64,000 bases of DNA from Glycocaulis albus (GTDB taxonomy: Bacteria; Pseudomonadota; Alphaproteobacteria; Caulobacterales; Maricaulaceae), in NCBI RefSeq assembly GCF_014639075.1, contig NZ_BMFS01000011.1, positions 42,568 to 106,567 on the forward strand. The letters are read 5' to 3'. The position numbers were made by a program, and so were the translations under genes. This document shows, piece by piece, positions 16,552 to 25,264 of the stretch (position 1 is the stretch's first letter; every line of letters starts with the position of its first letter). The notes below the pieces were generated by a model, which was not told the origin of the DNA, ran no database searches, and saw only the letters and a program-made list of their open reading frames with translations.

Positions 16552-18660
16552 TTGGCTGACACACCCGCATCCGGTTCCGCACCCGGCCTTGACTGGCAGA
16601 AGCTCGGTCAGAGGCTGGCGCGTGGTGATGTCGCCATGGCGGTGGGCGTGCTGGCGATCCTGGTCATGCTCATCCTGCCCATGCCGCGCGCACTGCTGGA
16701 CATTTCGCTGGCGATCTCGATCTGCTTTTCGGTGCTGATCCTGATGACGGCGCTGTTCATCCGCACGCCGCTGGAATTTACCGCCTTCCCGGCAATTTTG
16801 CTGATCGCGACCATGCTGCGGCTGGGGCTTAACGTCGCCTCCACCCGCCTCATCCTGTCGGAAGGCCATGAGGGCACAGCCGCAGCAGGCGACATCATCC
16901 AGGCCTTCGGCGCCTTCGTGATGCAGGGCAATTTCGTCATCGGCATCATCGTTTTCATCATTCTGGTGATCGTGAACTTCGTCGTCATCACCAAGGGTTC
17001 GGGCCGTATCGCGGAAGTGGCCGCCCGCTTCACCCTTGATGCCATGCCCGGCAAGCAGATGGCGATTGATGCCGACCTGTCGGCGGGTCTCATCACCGAG
17101 GACGAGGCGCGCACGCGCCGCAAGGAGCTGGAAGACAAGTCCAACTTCTTCGGCGCCATGGACGGTGCCTCAAAGTTCGTGCGCGGCGACGCCGTGGCGG
17201 GCATCCTCATCACCTCGATCAATCTGATCGGCGGGATGATCATTGGCGTGGCCCAGTCCAACATGGCGTTTGGCGATGCGGCCTCCACCTATTCCACGCT
17301 GACAATCGGCGACGGGCTGGTCTCGCAGATTCCCGCCCTGATCGTGTCACTGGCCGCCGGTCTTCTGGTCTCCAAGGCGGGCGTTGATGGCGAGGCAGAC
17401 AAGGCCGTGTTCGGCCAGCTCGCCGCCAACCCGACCGGCATGGCGGTGGTCTCGGCTGCGGCGATCTCCATTGGCCTTCTGCCGGGCATGCCGCTTTTCC
17501 CGTTCGCGGTACTGGCAGCAGCGGCGGGCGGTACAGCCTTCATCATGAACCGGCGAAAGGTGCAGACCGCCGAGCGCGAGGCCGCCAGTATCGAAACCGA
17601 AGCTGCCGCGGCAAAGCAGCAGACCGAAGCGCCGATTGAGGATTCGCTGCACATTGACGAGCTGAAGATCGAGCTCGGCTATGCGCTCCTGCCGCTCATC
17701 AATGATGTCGAAGGGCGGCGCCTGACCGATCAGATCAAGGCGCTGCGCCGCAATCTGGCGCAGGATACCGGCTTCATCCTGCCCAGCGTGCGCATCATCG
17801 ACAACATGCAGCTGACGGCAGAAGACTATGTGATCCGCATCAAGGAGATGGAGGCGGGCGCAGGCCAGCTGAAAATGCGCCATCTCCTCGTCATGGACCC
17901 GTCCGGCCAGCAGGTCTCCATGCCCGGCACCCATGTGAAGGAACCCGCCTTCGGTCTGCCGGCCACCTGGATAGAGGAAGGCGCGCGCGAGGAGGCCACT
18001 TTCCGCGGCTACACAATCGTCGATCCGGCCGCGGTGCTCGTCACGCACCTGACCGAACTCTTGCGCGAGCATCTGGCCGACCTGCTCTCCTACTCCGAAG
18101 TGGAAAAGCTGATCGACGGCCTGTCCAAGGAGCATAAAAAGCTGGTCGACGACATCACGCCCGGCCAGATCACCCGCGCAGGCATTCAGCGCGTGCTGCA
18201 GAACCTGCTCAAAGAGCGCGTCTCGATCCGTGATCTTGCAGGGATTATCGAGGGCATCGCGGAAGCCTCCGGCGCGACGCAGAACCTCGATGCCATCACC
18301 GAGCATGTGCGCACGCGCCTTGCCCGCCAGCTCTGCTTTGCCAATCGCGGACCCGATGGCGCGCTTCCCGTCCTGAGCCTCTCACCGCAATGGGAGCAGG
18401 CCTTTGCCGAAGCCATGATCGGGGACGGCGAACGCCGCCAGCTCGCCCTTGCCCCGACACGCCTGCGCGAGTTTGTCGCCGCCGTGCGCGATGCCTTCGA
18501 CCGGGCGGGCGCATCGGGCGATGTGCCGGTATTGCTGACCAGCCCTGCCATCCGCCCCTATGTGCGCTCGCTGACCGAGCGCTTCCGCCCGTCTACAGTG
18601 GTAATGAGCCAGAACGAGATCCACCCCAGCGCGCGGCTGAAAACCGTCGGCGCAGTCTAG
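16552..18660 (+). CDS. flhA: Flagellar type III export gate protein FlhA
   Basis: The protein has 702 residues, the normal FlhA length. About eight membrane helices occupy residues 25-330, with the FHIPEP-type segment MLRLGLNVASTRLIL and the cytoplasmic loop VAARFTLDAMPGKQMAIDAD. A large C-terminal cytosolic domain (about 360-700) docks export chaperones. The start is TTG 16552, 12 bases after an AAGGA site and right after a dispersed repeat. flhF follows 14 bases downstream. It forms the nonameric export gate in the MS ring. Confidence 0.95.
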   Translation: MADTPASGSAPGLDWQKLGQRLARGDVAMAVGVLAILVMLILPMPRALLDISLAISICFSVLILMTALFIRTPLEFTAFPAILLIATMLRLGLNVASTRLILSEGHEGTAAAGDIIQAFGAFVMQGNFVIGIIVFIILVIVNFVVITKGSGRIAEVAARFTLDAMPGKQMAIDADLSAGLITEDEARTRRKELEDKSNFFGAMDGASKFVRGDAVAGILITSINLIGGMIIGVAQSNMAFGDAASTYSTLTIGDGLVSQIPALIVSLAAGLLVSKAGVDGEADKAVFGQLAANPTGMAVVSAAAISIGLLPGMPLFPFAVLAAAAGGTAFIMNRRKVQTAEREAASIETEAAAAKQQTEAPIEDSLHIDELKIELGYALLPLINDVEGRRLTDQIKALRRNLAQDTGFILPSVRIIDNMQLTAEDYVIRIKEMEAGAGQLKMRHLLVMDPSGQQVSMPGTHVKEPAFGLPATWIEEGAREEATFRGYTIVDPAAVLVTHLTELLREHLADLLSYSEVEKLIDGLSKEHKKLVDDITPGQITRAGIQRVLQNLLKERVSIRDLAGIIEGIAEASGATQNLDAITEHVRTRLARQLCFANRGPDGALPVLSLSPQWEQAFAEAMIGDGERRQLALAPTRLREFVAAVRDAFDRAGASGDVPVLLTSPAIRPYVRSLTERFRPSTVVMSQNEIHPSARLKTVGAV

Positions 18661-18674
18661 GGAAGGTTTAAGCC

Positions 18675-19682
18675 ATGCGCCTTCGCACCTTCACCGCCGC
18701 GTCGATCAGCGAGGCCATGGCACAGGTGCGCCGCGAGCTGGGGCCGGACGCCATCATCGTCGCCACGCAGGAACGCGCCGATGGCGGGGTGAGCGTGCGC
18801 GCGGCCGCCGAGGAAGGCGCGGTGCAGCCCTCCAAGGACTCGCCAAAGCTCGCCGCCAGGCGCCGCGAGGCCGAACGCACGCGCGGGCGCGGTGACAATG
18901 CAGACGGCATCACCCGTATCGCCCGCGCGCTCGCCTGGCATGACGTGCCGGACAGCGCCGCCGAAGCCATCATGGACGCGGCGATCAGCCTGGAAGATGC
19001 CGAGCCGACCGCCACCCTCGCCCATGCGCTGGACGCGCGCTACGCGGTGCATCCGGTCGAGATCATGCCGGCAAGGCCCATCCTCTTTGCCGGTGCGCCG
19101 GGGGCTGGCAAGTCCTCCGTCATGGCGCGCCTTGCCGCGCGTGCCGTCTCGCAAGGCGTGACCCCGCTTCTGGTCTCCTGCGATCAGCGCGCAGGCGCAG
19201 CCGCCCAGATGCAGACCTATGCAAAGGCGCTGCAGCTTGAATTCGAGGCCGCGCCCGGCGCACGCGAGCTGGATCTGGTGCTGGACGGCGCCAATGGCCG
19301 CCCGGTCTTCATTGATACCGGCGGGGTGAACCCGTTCGAACTGGAAGCGCTGGAAAGCCTCACTTACCTCGCCGCCACCGCCGATGCCGAGATCATCGCC
19401 GTGATGGAGGCCGGACAGATACCCGCCGACGCCGAGGATGCCGCCGCGCTGTTCAGCTCCATCGGCGCCGCAAGGGTGATCTTCACCCGGCTGGACATCG
19501 CAAGACGCATGGGCGCGCTGCTGGCCGCCGGAGAGGCGGGGCTTTCCTACGCCCATATCGCCGCCTCGCCCTTTATCGGGTCGGGCCTGGCCCCCGCGAC
19601 GCCCTTGCGGCTGGCGCGCGCCCTGCTTGAAGACCCGCATGACGATTCTGGCGAAGACGGGCCTGAGGAGGCCGCACCATGA
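18675..19682 (+). CDS. flhF: Flagellar SRP-like GTPase FlhF
   Basis: The 335-residue product begins MRLRTFTAASISEAMAQVRR with ELGPDAIIVATQE, the hallmark FlhF N-terminus. An SRP54-like G domain follows, with Walker A GAPGAGKS near residue 143 and the adjacent LLVSCDQRAGAAAQMQTYA. FlhF marks the site of flagellum assembly at the pole. The C-terminal switch elements are rather divergent (FIDTGGVNP instead of the usual DTAG). It overlaps flhG by four bases, and the two are a functional pair in many polar flagellates. Confidence is high for family, moderate for full GTPase activity. Confidence 0.88.
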   Translation: MRLRTFTAASISEAMAQVRRELGPDAIIVATQERADGGVSVRAAAEEGAVQPSKDSPKLAARRREAERTRGRGDNADGITRIARALAWHDVPDSAAEAIMDAAISLEDAEPTATLAHALDARYAVHPVEIMPARPILFAGAPGAGKSSVMARLAARAVSQGVTPLLVSCDQRAGAAAQMQTYAKALQLEFEAAPGARELDLVLDGANGRPVFIDTGGVNPFELEALESLTYLAATADAEIIAVMEAGQIPADAEDAAALFSSIGAARVIFTRLDIARRMGALLAAGEAGLSYAHIAASPFIGSGLAPATPLRLARALLEDPHDDSGEDGPEEAAP

Positions 19683-20497
19683 AGCAGTATTTCAGCACCA
19701 CCGCCGATGACCAGCCGCGCAAAGCCGGCTCGCTTCTGGCCATAGCCTCCGGCAAGGGCGGGGTCGGGAAGACCGTGGTGGCAGGCGCGCTCGCCAGCGC
19801 CTTTGCCGCGCGCGAGGAACGCACGCTGCTGGTTGATGGTGATCTGGGCATGGCCAATATCGATGTGCAGCTGGGGCTGGACCCGCGCGGGGATCTCTCC
19901 GGCGTCATGTCCGGCCAGATATCACTCGCCGAGGCCGTCTCGTGCGTTTCGGGCGGGGCGGACATGACCGGCGGGTTTGACGTTATTGCCGGGCGCTCCG
20001 GCTCAGCCGCTTTGGCGGGGCTCGACAGTACAGGCGCGGCGCGCCTCGCCGCCGGAATTGCCGCCGCCTCCATGACCTATGACCGCACGCTGATCGATCT
20101 GGCCGCAGGCGCCGACCGCGCCACGATCCGCCTTGCCGCGGCGGCCGATGATGTGGTGCTGGTCATGTCCGACGAGCCGACCTCGCTGACCGATGCCTAT
20201 GCGTTTGTGAAGCTCCTGCGCCTGAGGGATGAAGGGGCCGCCCCGTTCATCATCATCAACAACGCGCCCGACAAGGCGAGCGCGGACATGGCCTATGCCT
20301 CGTTTGCGCGCACGTGCGAGAGCTTCCTCGGTTTCCGCCCACCGCTCGCCGGGATCATCCGCCGGGACAGCAATGTGCCCAAGGCTATCCGCGCGCAGAC
20401 AGCGCTGAAAACCCTCGCCCCCGGCACGCCCGCCATGCGCGACATCGAGGCCATTGCCGGGCTTCTTGCTGCGGGGGCCGAGAGCGCTTACGCTTGA
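19679..20497 (+). CDS. flhG: MinD/ParA-like ATPase FlhG
   Basis: The protein has 272 residues with a deviant Walker A GKGGVGKT at residues 25-32 and the MinD-type VDGDLGMANIDVQLGL segment typical of FlhG/YlxH. Partnering FlhF, such proteins limit flagellar number and location. The start overlaps the flhF stop (ATGA). A C-terminal amphipathic membrane-targeting helix is plausible but not certain. Alternative general names are MinD-like flagellar protein or FleN. A small membrane protein gene follows 40 bases later on the same strand. Confidence 0.87.
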   Translation: MKQYFSTTADDQPRKAGSLLAIASGKGGVGKTVVAGALASAFAAREERTLLVDGDLGMANIDVQLGLDPRGDLSGVMSGQISLAEAVSCVSGGADMTGGFDVIAGRSGSAALAGLDSTGAARLAAGIAAASMTYDRTLIDLAAGADRATIRLAAAADDVVLVMSDEPTSLTDAYAFVKLLRLRDEGAAPFIIINNAPDKASADMAYASFARTCESFLGFRPPLAGIIRRDSNVPKAIRAQTALKTLAPGTPAMRDIEAIAGLLAAGAESAYA

Positions 20498-20537
20498 GCT
20501 TTCCGGTGGGGGCCGGGCGATAAGCTTGGGGGGAACC

Positions 20538-20864
20538 ATGATCGAAGAATTTGCCACCCGGCTGATCGCCGGGTTCACACCTGCAACGCTGATCCTGTTA
20601 ACGCTGGTCTCTATCGTGGCCGCGCTTGTCATGCGCCGCTGGAGCCAGCTTTCGGCTGCCGCGCTGTTCGCCTTCGCGGTAGACTGCGTGGCACGCTACC
20701 TATTGGAGCTGGGCGCCGCCGATGGCGTGCCGGTCAATTTCGCCATGGAACTCGCCATGACGCGCCTCGACGCAGGCGCGATCAGCGCCATGGCCCGCCC
20801 CTTCCTCTATCTCGCCGTCATCGCCGCCCTGTTCTGGGTGAAGAAACGCTATGGGGGGAAGTAG
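20538..20864 (+). CDS. Small membrane protein of unknown function after flhG
   Basis: I do not recognise this 108-residue protein. It has hydrophobic helices near residues 13-32 (TLILLTLVSIVAALVM), 36-55 and 84-102 (PFLYLAVIAALFWVKKRY), suggesting three membrane spans and a basic C-terminal tail. The start ATG 20538 follows a strong GGGGGGAA site; an earlier ATG at 20454 lies inside flhG. It closes the rightward flagellar run, so it could be a flagellar or polarity accessory factor, or just a neighbour. Coding quality is good and GC use matches its neighbours. Confidence 0.65.
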   Translation: MIEEFATRLIAGFTPATLILLTLVSIVAALVMRRWSQLSAAALFAFAVDCVARYLLELGAADGVPVNFAMELAMTRLDAGAISAMARPFLYLAVIAALFWVKKRYGGK

Positions 20865-21108
20865 GGGGCGCGGTTTCCTCCGTCCGGGCCATGGATCCCG
20901 GGTCAAGCCCGGGACCCCGGCGGAGAGGTCAGTGTCAAACTGGCAAGGCTATCGATACCGGCAACACAATCCGGGGCCCCGGCCCCCGAGCCGGGGTCCA
21001 TATTCATACCGTGCAGGGTCTGACCGCCCTCGCCGAAAAAACTGCGGCGCGCGTCAGGGCAAACGCGCGCCGCAGCATCTAACCGTCCGATGTAAAGGGA
21101 GAATCCCT
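20865..21108. repeat. Repeat-filled convergent gap (family C palindromes)
   Basis: Two copies of the family C palindrome lie here: one around 20888-20931 (ATGGATCCCGGG ... CCCGGGACC, followed by GGCGGAGAGGTC) and one around 20971-21004. The DUF6607 gene terminator occupies 21036-21075. No gene is seen. Confidence 0.65.
21036..21075 (-). terminator. Rho-independent terminator of the DUF6607 gene
   Basis: On the minus strand, a perfect 13-bp stem (CTGCGGCGCGCGT with its complement) and an eight-base loop are followed by TTTTTT. It sits 34 bases after the stop codon at 21109. Confidence 0.85.
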
Positions 21109-22119
21109 TCAGGGGAGGATATCGGCCGGTTGTCCGTTCGCCGTCACCCGCGTCTCGATGACCGCAGCGGCATTGGCAAAGGCTTCTTCGGTTTCACGCG
21201 CGCCCATGAACACGGCCTGCCCTTCGGAGAGGACCGGGCCATAGAGCAGCGTGCCTTCGGCGTCGTCTTCGGCGGTGAAGACATCGGCCAGCATGATCTC
21301 GTCCCACGCGGCGCGGACCTCGGCCCAATAGTCTGCCGTGGCGGCCCAGTAGCGGTGGGCGTTCTCAACGCCGGTCAGCTCGGTGCGGCGATAGGTGTTG
21401 ATGCCGTGCTCGCGCACCAGCTCGCGGGGCTCACCATCGCGTAAGGCCAGCTTTGAATTGTCCTGCTCATGGGTCCAGCCCCAGGCGGTGATGGTGTGGC
21501 GGTTCACGGCTGCGATCGTATCATAATCATCGCGCGTAGTGGCATCGCGGCGCGGCAGCGGACGCCAGGAGACAGCCGGCGTCCAGGTGGACGCGCCTGG
21601 CCCATGTTCCCAGCGGGCGAGACCGGCATAGCGCGGGGAATCGTCCACCTGATAAACGGTCTGCGACCAGCTCCCTTGCGAGTCTTCCGCGCTCACATCT
21701 TCCATCTCCCATGTATTGAAGCCGCGATAGGCCATCAGGCGTTCCGGCTCATACTGCCAGTCCTGACGCCAGTGCTTGATGACCGTCGGGTCTTCACGGT
21801 CGCCCACCAGCAGGAGGTGTTGCAGCGAGATGAAGCCCGGCTCGTCGGCGATCACGATCACCACTTCGCGCGCCGGTGTCTCGGTAGACGGGCGCAGCTC
21901 ATAGCCTTCGGCAATCGGCAGATATTCATTGAAGGCGAAGGTGACGGCGTATTCGCCCTGCATCGCCAGAATGGCCTGACGGTCGGCCTCGGCCGGCACG
22001 CCCGCCTGGTCTTGCGTCTGCACGCTTTCAGCTACCGCCCCACCGAGCGCGGCGGCCGGCCCTGCCAGCATCGCCAGCGCCAGAAAACTGCCCGTCAGCC
22101 CTGTTACGACTCGTTTCAC
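21109..22119 (-). CDS. DUF6607-family secreted protein
   Basis: The chosen start, GTG 22119, lies eight bases after GGAG and gives 336 residues with a clean signal peptide (VKRVVTGLTGSFLALAMLAG, cleavage near AAALGGAVA). An in-frame ATG at 22212 would add 31 residues that spoil the signal. The mature part contains repeated Trp/Tyr-rich strands such as HWRQDWQYEPERLMAYRG and ARWEHGPGASTWTP, matching DUF6607 as I know it. Function is unknown; the family often neighbours TonB-dependent receptors, and here it is divergent from a haem-type receptor. A shared Fur-type palindrome suggests iron control. It has its own terminator. Confidence 0.75.
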   Translation of the reverse strand: MKRVVTGLTGSFLALAMLAGPAAALGGAVAESVQTQDQAGVPAEADRQAILAMQGEYAVTFAFNEYLPIAEGYELRPSTETPAREVVIVIADEPGFISLQHLLLVGDREDPTVIKHWRQDWQYEPERLMAYRGFNTWEMEDVSAEDSQGSWSQTVYQVDDSPRYAGLARWEHGPGASTWTPAVSWRPLPRRDATTRDDYDTIAAVNRHTITAWGWTHEQDNSKLALRDGEPRELVREHGINTYRRTELTGVENAHRYWAATADYWAEVRAAWDEIMLADVFTAEDDAEGTLLYGPVLSEGQAVFMGARETEEAFANAAAVIETRVTANGQPADILP

Positions 22120-22236
22120 CGTCACATCTCCATCTGTTGCGTAGCCCAGCCCTGCAAGGGCTGCAGCGATCTCTGCCTGCCTCAAGAACGCGTAGTTCAG
22201 TCCCTTGCGCATGGCCTACTCCGTCAATTGCAGTTT

Positions 22237-22257
22237 TGCAAACGATTCTGACTTGCA
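22237..22257. promoter_or_regulatory. Fur-type iron box between DUF6607 and receptor genes
   Basis: The 21-base TGCAAACGATTCTGACTTGCA has TGCAA/TTGCA arms and resembles the bacterial Fur palindrome TGCAAATGATTCTCATTTGCA, differing at three positions. It lies about 65 bases before the receptor start and 118 bases from the divergent gene start. Regulation by Fur is inferred from sequence and from the haem-receptor context. Confidence 0.55.
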
Positions 22258-22321
22258 TTCTGAAATCGTCACCGACATACATGCCGCAATTGAGACTTAT
22301 TCGCAAGAAGGAAGCTGCACG

Positions 22322-24439
22322 ATGTCCTCCCCGGTTCACACCCTTTCCACCTCTGTCCGCGCTGGCCTGCTGGCCAGCGCCGCCGCTCTGGCCCTGCTGC
22401 CTGCCACGGCGCTCGCCAACGATGCCGACACGGCGCAGGTCAATGAGGCGAGCGAGACGATCATCGTCACCGCCACGCGCACCCGTCTGCCCAATTTCGA
22501 TTATCCGGGCATGGCCTCGGTGATTGATATGGAATGGCTGGAATCGCAGCGCCCTTCAGACCTGAACGACCTTCTGCGCGATACGCCCGGGCTTGAGGTT
22601 GCAGGCGGGCCGCGCCGGACGGGTCAAACTCTGTCGCTTCGCGGATTTGGCCGGGAGAATATCGCTCTTCTGGTCGATGGCGCGCGGCAGAATTTCTCCT
22701 CCGCCCATGACGGCGTCCTCTTCATAGATCCGGGCCTTCTGGGCCGCGTGGAGACCGTGCGCGGCGCAGCCTCTGCGCTTTATGGTTCGGGTGCATCGGG
22801 GGGTGTGATCGCGTTTGAAACCGCCAATGCCGATACCTTCCTGCAGGCTGGCGAGACGCGCGGCGCACGCGCGTCCATCGGCTACCGCTCCGGCAATGAG
22901 GAAACGCGCGGTTCGGCCGCCGCATTCGGACGCAATGATGTGGTCTCCGGCCTCGTCGCTCTGTCGGCGCGCTCCTCTGGCGATATCGCGCTGGGCTCCG
23001 GCAATGACCTGCCCGCAGACGATGAGGTGATCTCACTGCTCGCCAATGGCGAATGGCGTGTCAGCCCCGGCCTCACCCTGTCGGGCGGCGTGCTCTCCTT
23101 CCGCAATGAGGCGCGCGAGCCCAACAATGGTCAGGGCGCGCAAGTCGTGGCGGGCGGCAACCCGCTGATGGAGAAAGATGTCAGCGCCGATACCTACCGG
23201 GCGGGCCTGCGCTTTGCGCCCGAAGGCCAGTCCCTCATCGGACTGGAGATGACACTCTACCGCACCGAGGGCGGTGTGGATGAGCGCGATCCGCTGACCG
23301 GCCGCTTCATCACGCGCGATCTGACCACGAATGGCTTGCGCGCCGAGAATCGCTCCGAGTTCCAGCTGGGCACGCTGCCAGTCGCGCTGACCTTCGGCGG
23401 TGAGTGGTATGAGGATGAGCAGACCGGCACAGACAGCGACGTGCCCGCAGGCACGCGCGGCGGTGTGCCAAACGGCACCACGACCTTCTACGGCGCCTAC
23501 GTGCAAGGTGAGACCGAGTTTTCCGCCGGTGCCCTGGGCCGCGTGATCCTGCTGCCGGGTGTGCGCTGGGACAGGTTCGAGAGCGATAGCGATATTGGCG
23601 GCGCCAATGAGGACGAGGCCGTATCCGCCCGCTTCGGTGCCACCTGGGCGCCGGTGGAGCCGGTGCGCATCTTCGCCAGCTGGTCAGAAGCCTTCCGCGC
23701 GCCCTCGCTGAACGAGCTTTACCTGGACGGCACGCACTTCTCCCTGCCGCACCCCGTCCTTGGCGCGCCGAACTTCATCACCAACGAGTTCATCCCCAAC
23801 CCTGCCCTGCGCCCCGAAACCAGCGAAACCATCGAGGTCGGTGCAGGCTATACCCATACCGGCCTGTTCAGATCTGCAGACCGGCTGGAGGTGAAGGGCG
23901 CCTGGTTCCGCACCCGCGCTGATGACCTCATCAATCTCGCGGTGGATTTCGCCTTCTCGCCCACATGCTTTGCCCCGCCCTTCTTCGCGCCCTGCTCGGC
24001 GGGTACCTCCTTCTCCAGCAATGTGGCCAATGCCGAACTGACCGGGTTCGAGATCGCCGCTCTCTACCAGAACGGGCCGCTCACCCTGTCGGGCTCTGTC
24101 TACGAGGTTGATGGCGAGGACCGCTCCACCGGCGCGCCGCTGGGATCTTTACAACCCGTGCAGGGCTATGTGCGCGGCGTCTGGAGCTTTGATCGCGCAG
24201 ACATCGGCGCGCGCCTCAGCTTTGCCGGTGATTTCGACAACACCACAGCGGGCAATGAGCGCGACGGCTTTGCGGTGCTCGACGTGTTCGGCAGCTGGCA
24301 GCCCTTCGAAAACCGCGCCGTGCGTATCAATGCGGGCGTGGAGAATGTGTTCGACGAAAACTACGAACGCGTGTTTGCGGGCGTCTCCGAAGCCGGCCGC
24401 ACCTTCCGCATCGATCTCAGCTGGACCGGGGGTTGGTAA
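22322..24439 (+). CDS. TonB-dependent haem/haemoprotein receptor
   Basis: From ATG 22322 (AAGGA upstream) the product has 705 residues. It has a signal peptide ending ATALA, a TonB box-like ETIIVTATRTR, a plug domain with RRTGQTLSLRGFGRENIALL and VDGARQNFSSAHDG, then a 22-strand type barrel ending in an aromatic Trp. The plug motifs and the FRAPSLNELY barrel motif are those of haem/haemoglobin receptors. It transports an iron ligand across the outer membrane using TonB energy. A Fur-type box lies upstream. The haem ligand is inferred; no FRAP/NPNL check beyond FRAP was possible. Confidence 0.88.
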   Translation: MSSPVHTLSTSVRAGLLASAAALALLPATALANDADTAQVNEASETIIVTATRTRLPNFDYPGMASVIDMEWLESQRPSDLNDLLRDTPGLEVAGGPRRTGQTLSLRGFGRENIALLVDGARQNFSSAHDGVLFIDPGLLGRVETVRGAASALYGSGASGGVIAFETANADTFLQAGETRGARASIGYRSGNEETRGSAAAFGRNDVVSGLVALSARSSGDIALGSGNDLPADDEVISLLANGEWRVSPGLTLSGGVLSFRNEAREPNNGQGAQVVAGGNPLMEKDVSADTYRAGLRFAPEGQSLIGLEMTLYRTEGGVDERDPLTGRFITRDLTTNGLRAENRSEFQLGTLPVALTFGGEWYEDEQTGTDSDVPAGTRGGVPNGTTTFYGAYVQGETEFSAGALGRVILLPGVRWDRFESDSDIGGANEDEAVSARFGATWAPVEPVRIFASWSEAFRAPSLNELYLDGTHFSLPHPVLGAPNFITNEFIPNPALRPETSETIEVGAGYTHTGLFRSADRLEVKGAWFRTRADDLINLAVDFAFSPTCFAPPFFAPCSAGTSFSSNVANAELTGFEIAALYQNGPLTLSGSVYEVDGEDRSTGAPLGSLQPVQGYVRGVWSFDRADIGARLSFAGDFDNTTAGNERDGFAVLDVFGSWQPFENRAVRINAGVENVFDENYERVFAGVSEAGRTFRIDLSWTGGW

Positions 24440-24497
24440 GCGCGATTCCCTCCGCTACCCAGGTCTTGGCCCCGGAAGTGACTGAATGCTTCAGTTT

Positions 24498-24560
24498 GCG
24501 TTTCACCGGCGCAAGCCGGTGCCCAGCCCTTCTGGACCCCGACTTTCGTCGGGGAAACGC
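24498..24560. repeat. Dispersed palindromic repeat, family A
   Basis: GCGTTTCACCGGC ... GCCGGTGCCCAG followed by a CCCCGAC/GTCGGGG hairpin and GAAACGC. Same layout as the copies at 11080, 43013, 44471, 55435, 55967, 58034 and 59945. Confidence 0.8.
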
Positions 24561-24706
24561 GGGGATGGCGGAAACGCAGAGGGTTGGGTTTCCGGCGCGC
24601 AGTGCCGAAAAGCGCGAACGCGCGCCCGCGACTTTTCGCGGAACATCGCAGCCCGGATGGGCTGCGCAAACCAAGACGGCCGGTTGAGGGACCAGCCGGT
24701 ACAAGA

Positions 24707-24740
24707 CCCCCGCACCTGTCCAGAGGGTGCGGGGGTTTTT
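24707..24740 (+). terminator. Strong rho-independent terminator
   Basis: CCCCCGCACC and GGTGCGGGGG form a perfect 10-bp stem with a nine-base loop, followed by TTTTT. The nearest gene ending upstream on this strand is the TonB receptor, 268 bases away with repeats in between. Confidence 0.85.
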
Positions 24741-25120
24741 CGTGTGGTTGGACAGTGGCTACCTGACTTCTCCTCAACTCGTCATTCCAGAAAGCGCGAA
24801 GCGCTTATCTGGAACCCAGCCTCTCAAAAAAACTGGATTCCGGCTTTCGCCGGAATGACGAAGGGTAAGGGACAAATAGCGAAAATGGGTCCCCGCTCGG
24901 GGACGGGGACCTGAGGTGGAGAGGTACACGCTTCCAGTGGCAAGCAATCTGGATCGGTAAAACGCAGCACAACCGGGTTCCCGGGCTTGACCCGGGATCC
25001 ATGTTTTCAGCTCTCGAAGCGTTCCATGGGTCCCGGCTCGGGGACCGGGACCGCGGTGGAGAGGTTGGAGCAATACCCGGGCGCGCAGCGCCGAAAAGGG
25101 CGAACGCGCGCGGCTTTCTA

Positions 25121-25154
25121 TCTCCGCAACGCATCCGCGTTGCGATGTTCCGCG
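25121..25154. repeat. Dispersed palindromic repeat, family B
   Basis: CTCCGCAACGCATCCGCGTTGCGATGTTCCGC-type element with the inverted pair GCAACGC/GCGTTGC. Near-identical elements are at 42831-42864 and 44415-44448. Confidence 0.75.
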
Positions 25155-25264
25155 CACGAGCGCGGACGGGCTTTGCCCTCTTGGCGCGCAGCACCGAAAG
25201 CGCGAAAGCGCGCCCGAGCTAATGCGAGGAGCGACGGGGCGGAGGCCCCGGAGCATCACTAAAA

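Larger units (their letters stand above)
24440..25264. other. 825-base repeat-rich region between the TonB receptor gene and fliJ
   Basis: I see no supported gene. In order: a family A repeat (24498-24560); a CCGAAAAGCGCGAACGCG / CTTTTCGCGGAAC repeat (about 24607-24647); a strong terminator (24707-24740); an ATTCC-type hairpin repeat (about 24779-24864); family C palindromes (about 24889-24925 and 25020-25066); another GAAAAGGGCGAACGCG copy (about 25090-25115); and a family B palindrome (25121-25154). Open frames here are on both strands and follow the repeats. Confidence 0.7.

Noticed and set aside
22120..22212. Upstream ATG start for the DUF6607 protein
   Set aside because: It would bury the signal peptide behind 31 residues; GTG 22119 has a GGAG site and a clean signal sequence.
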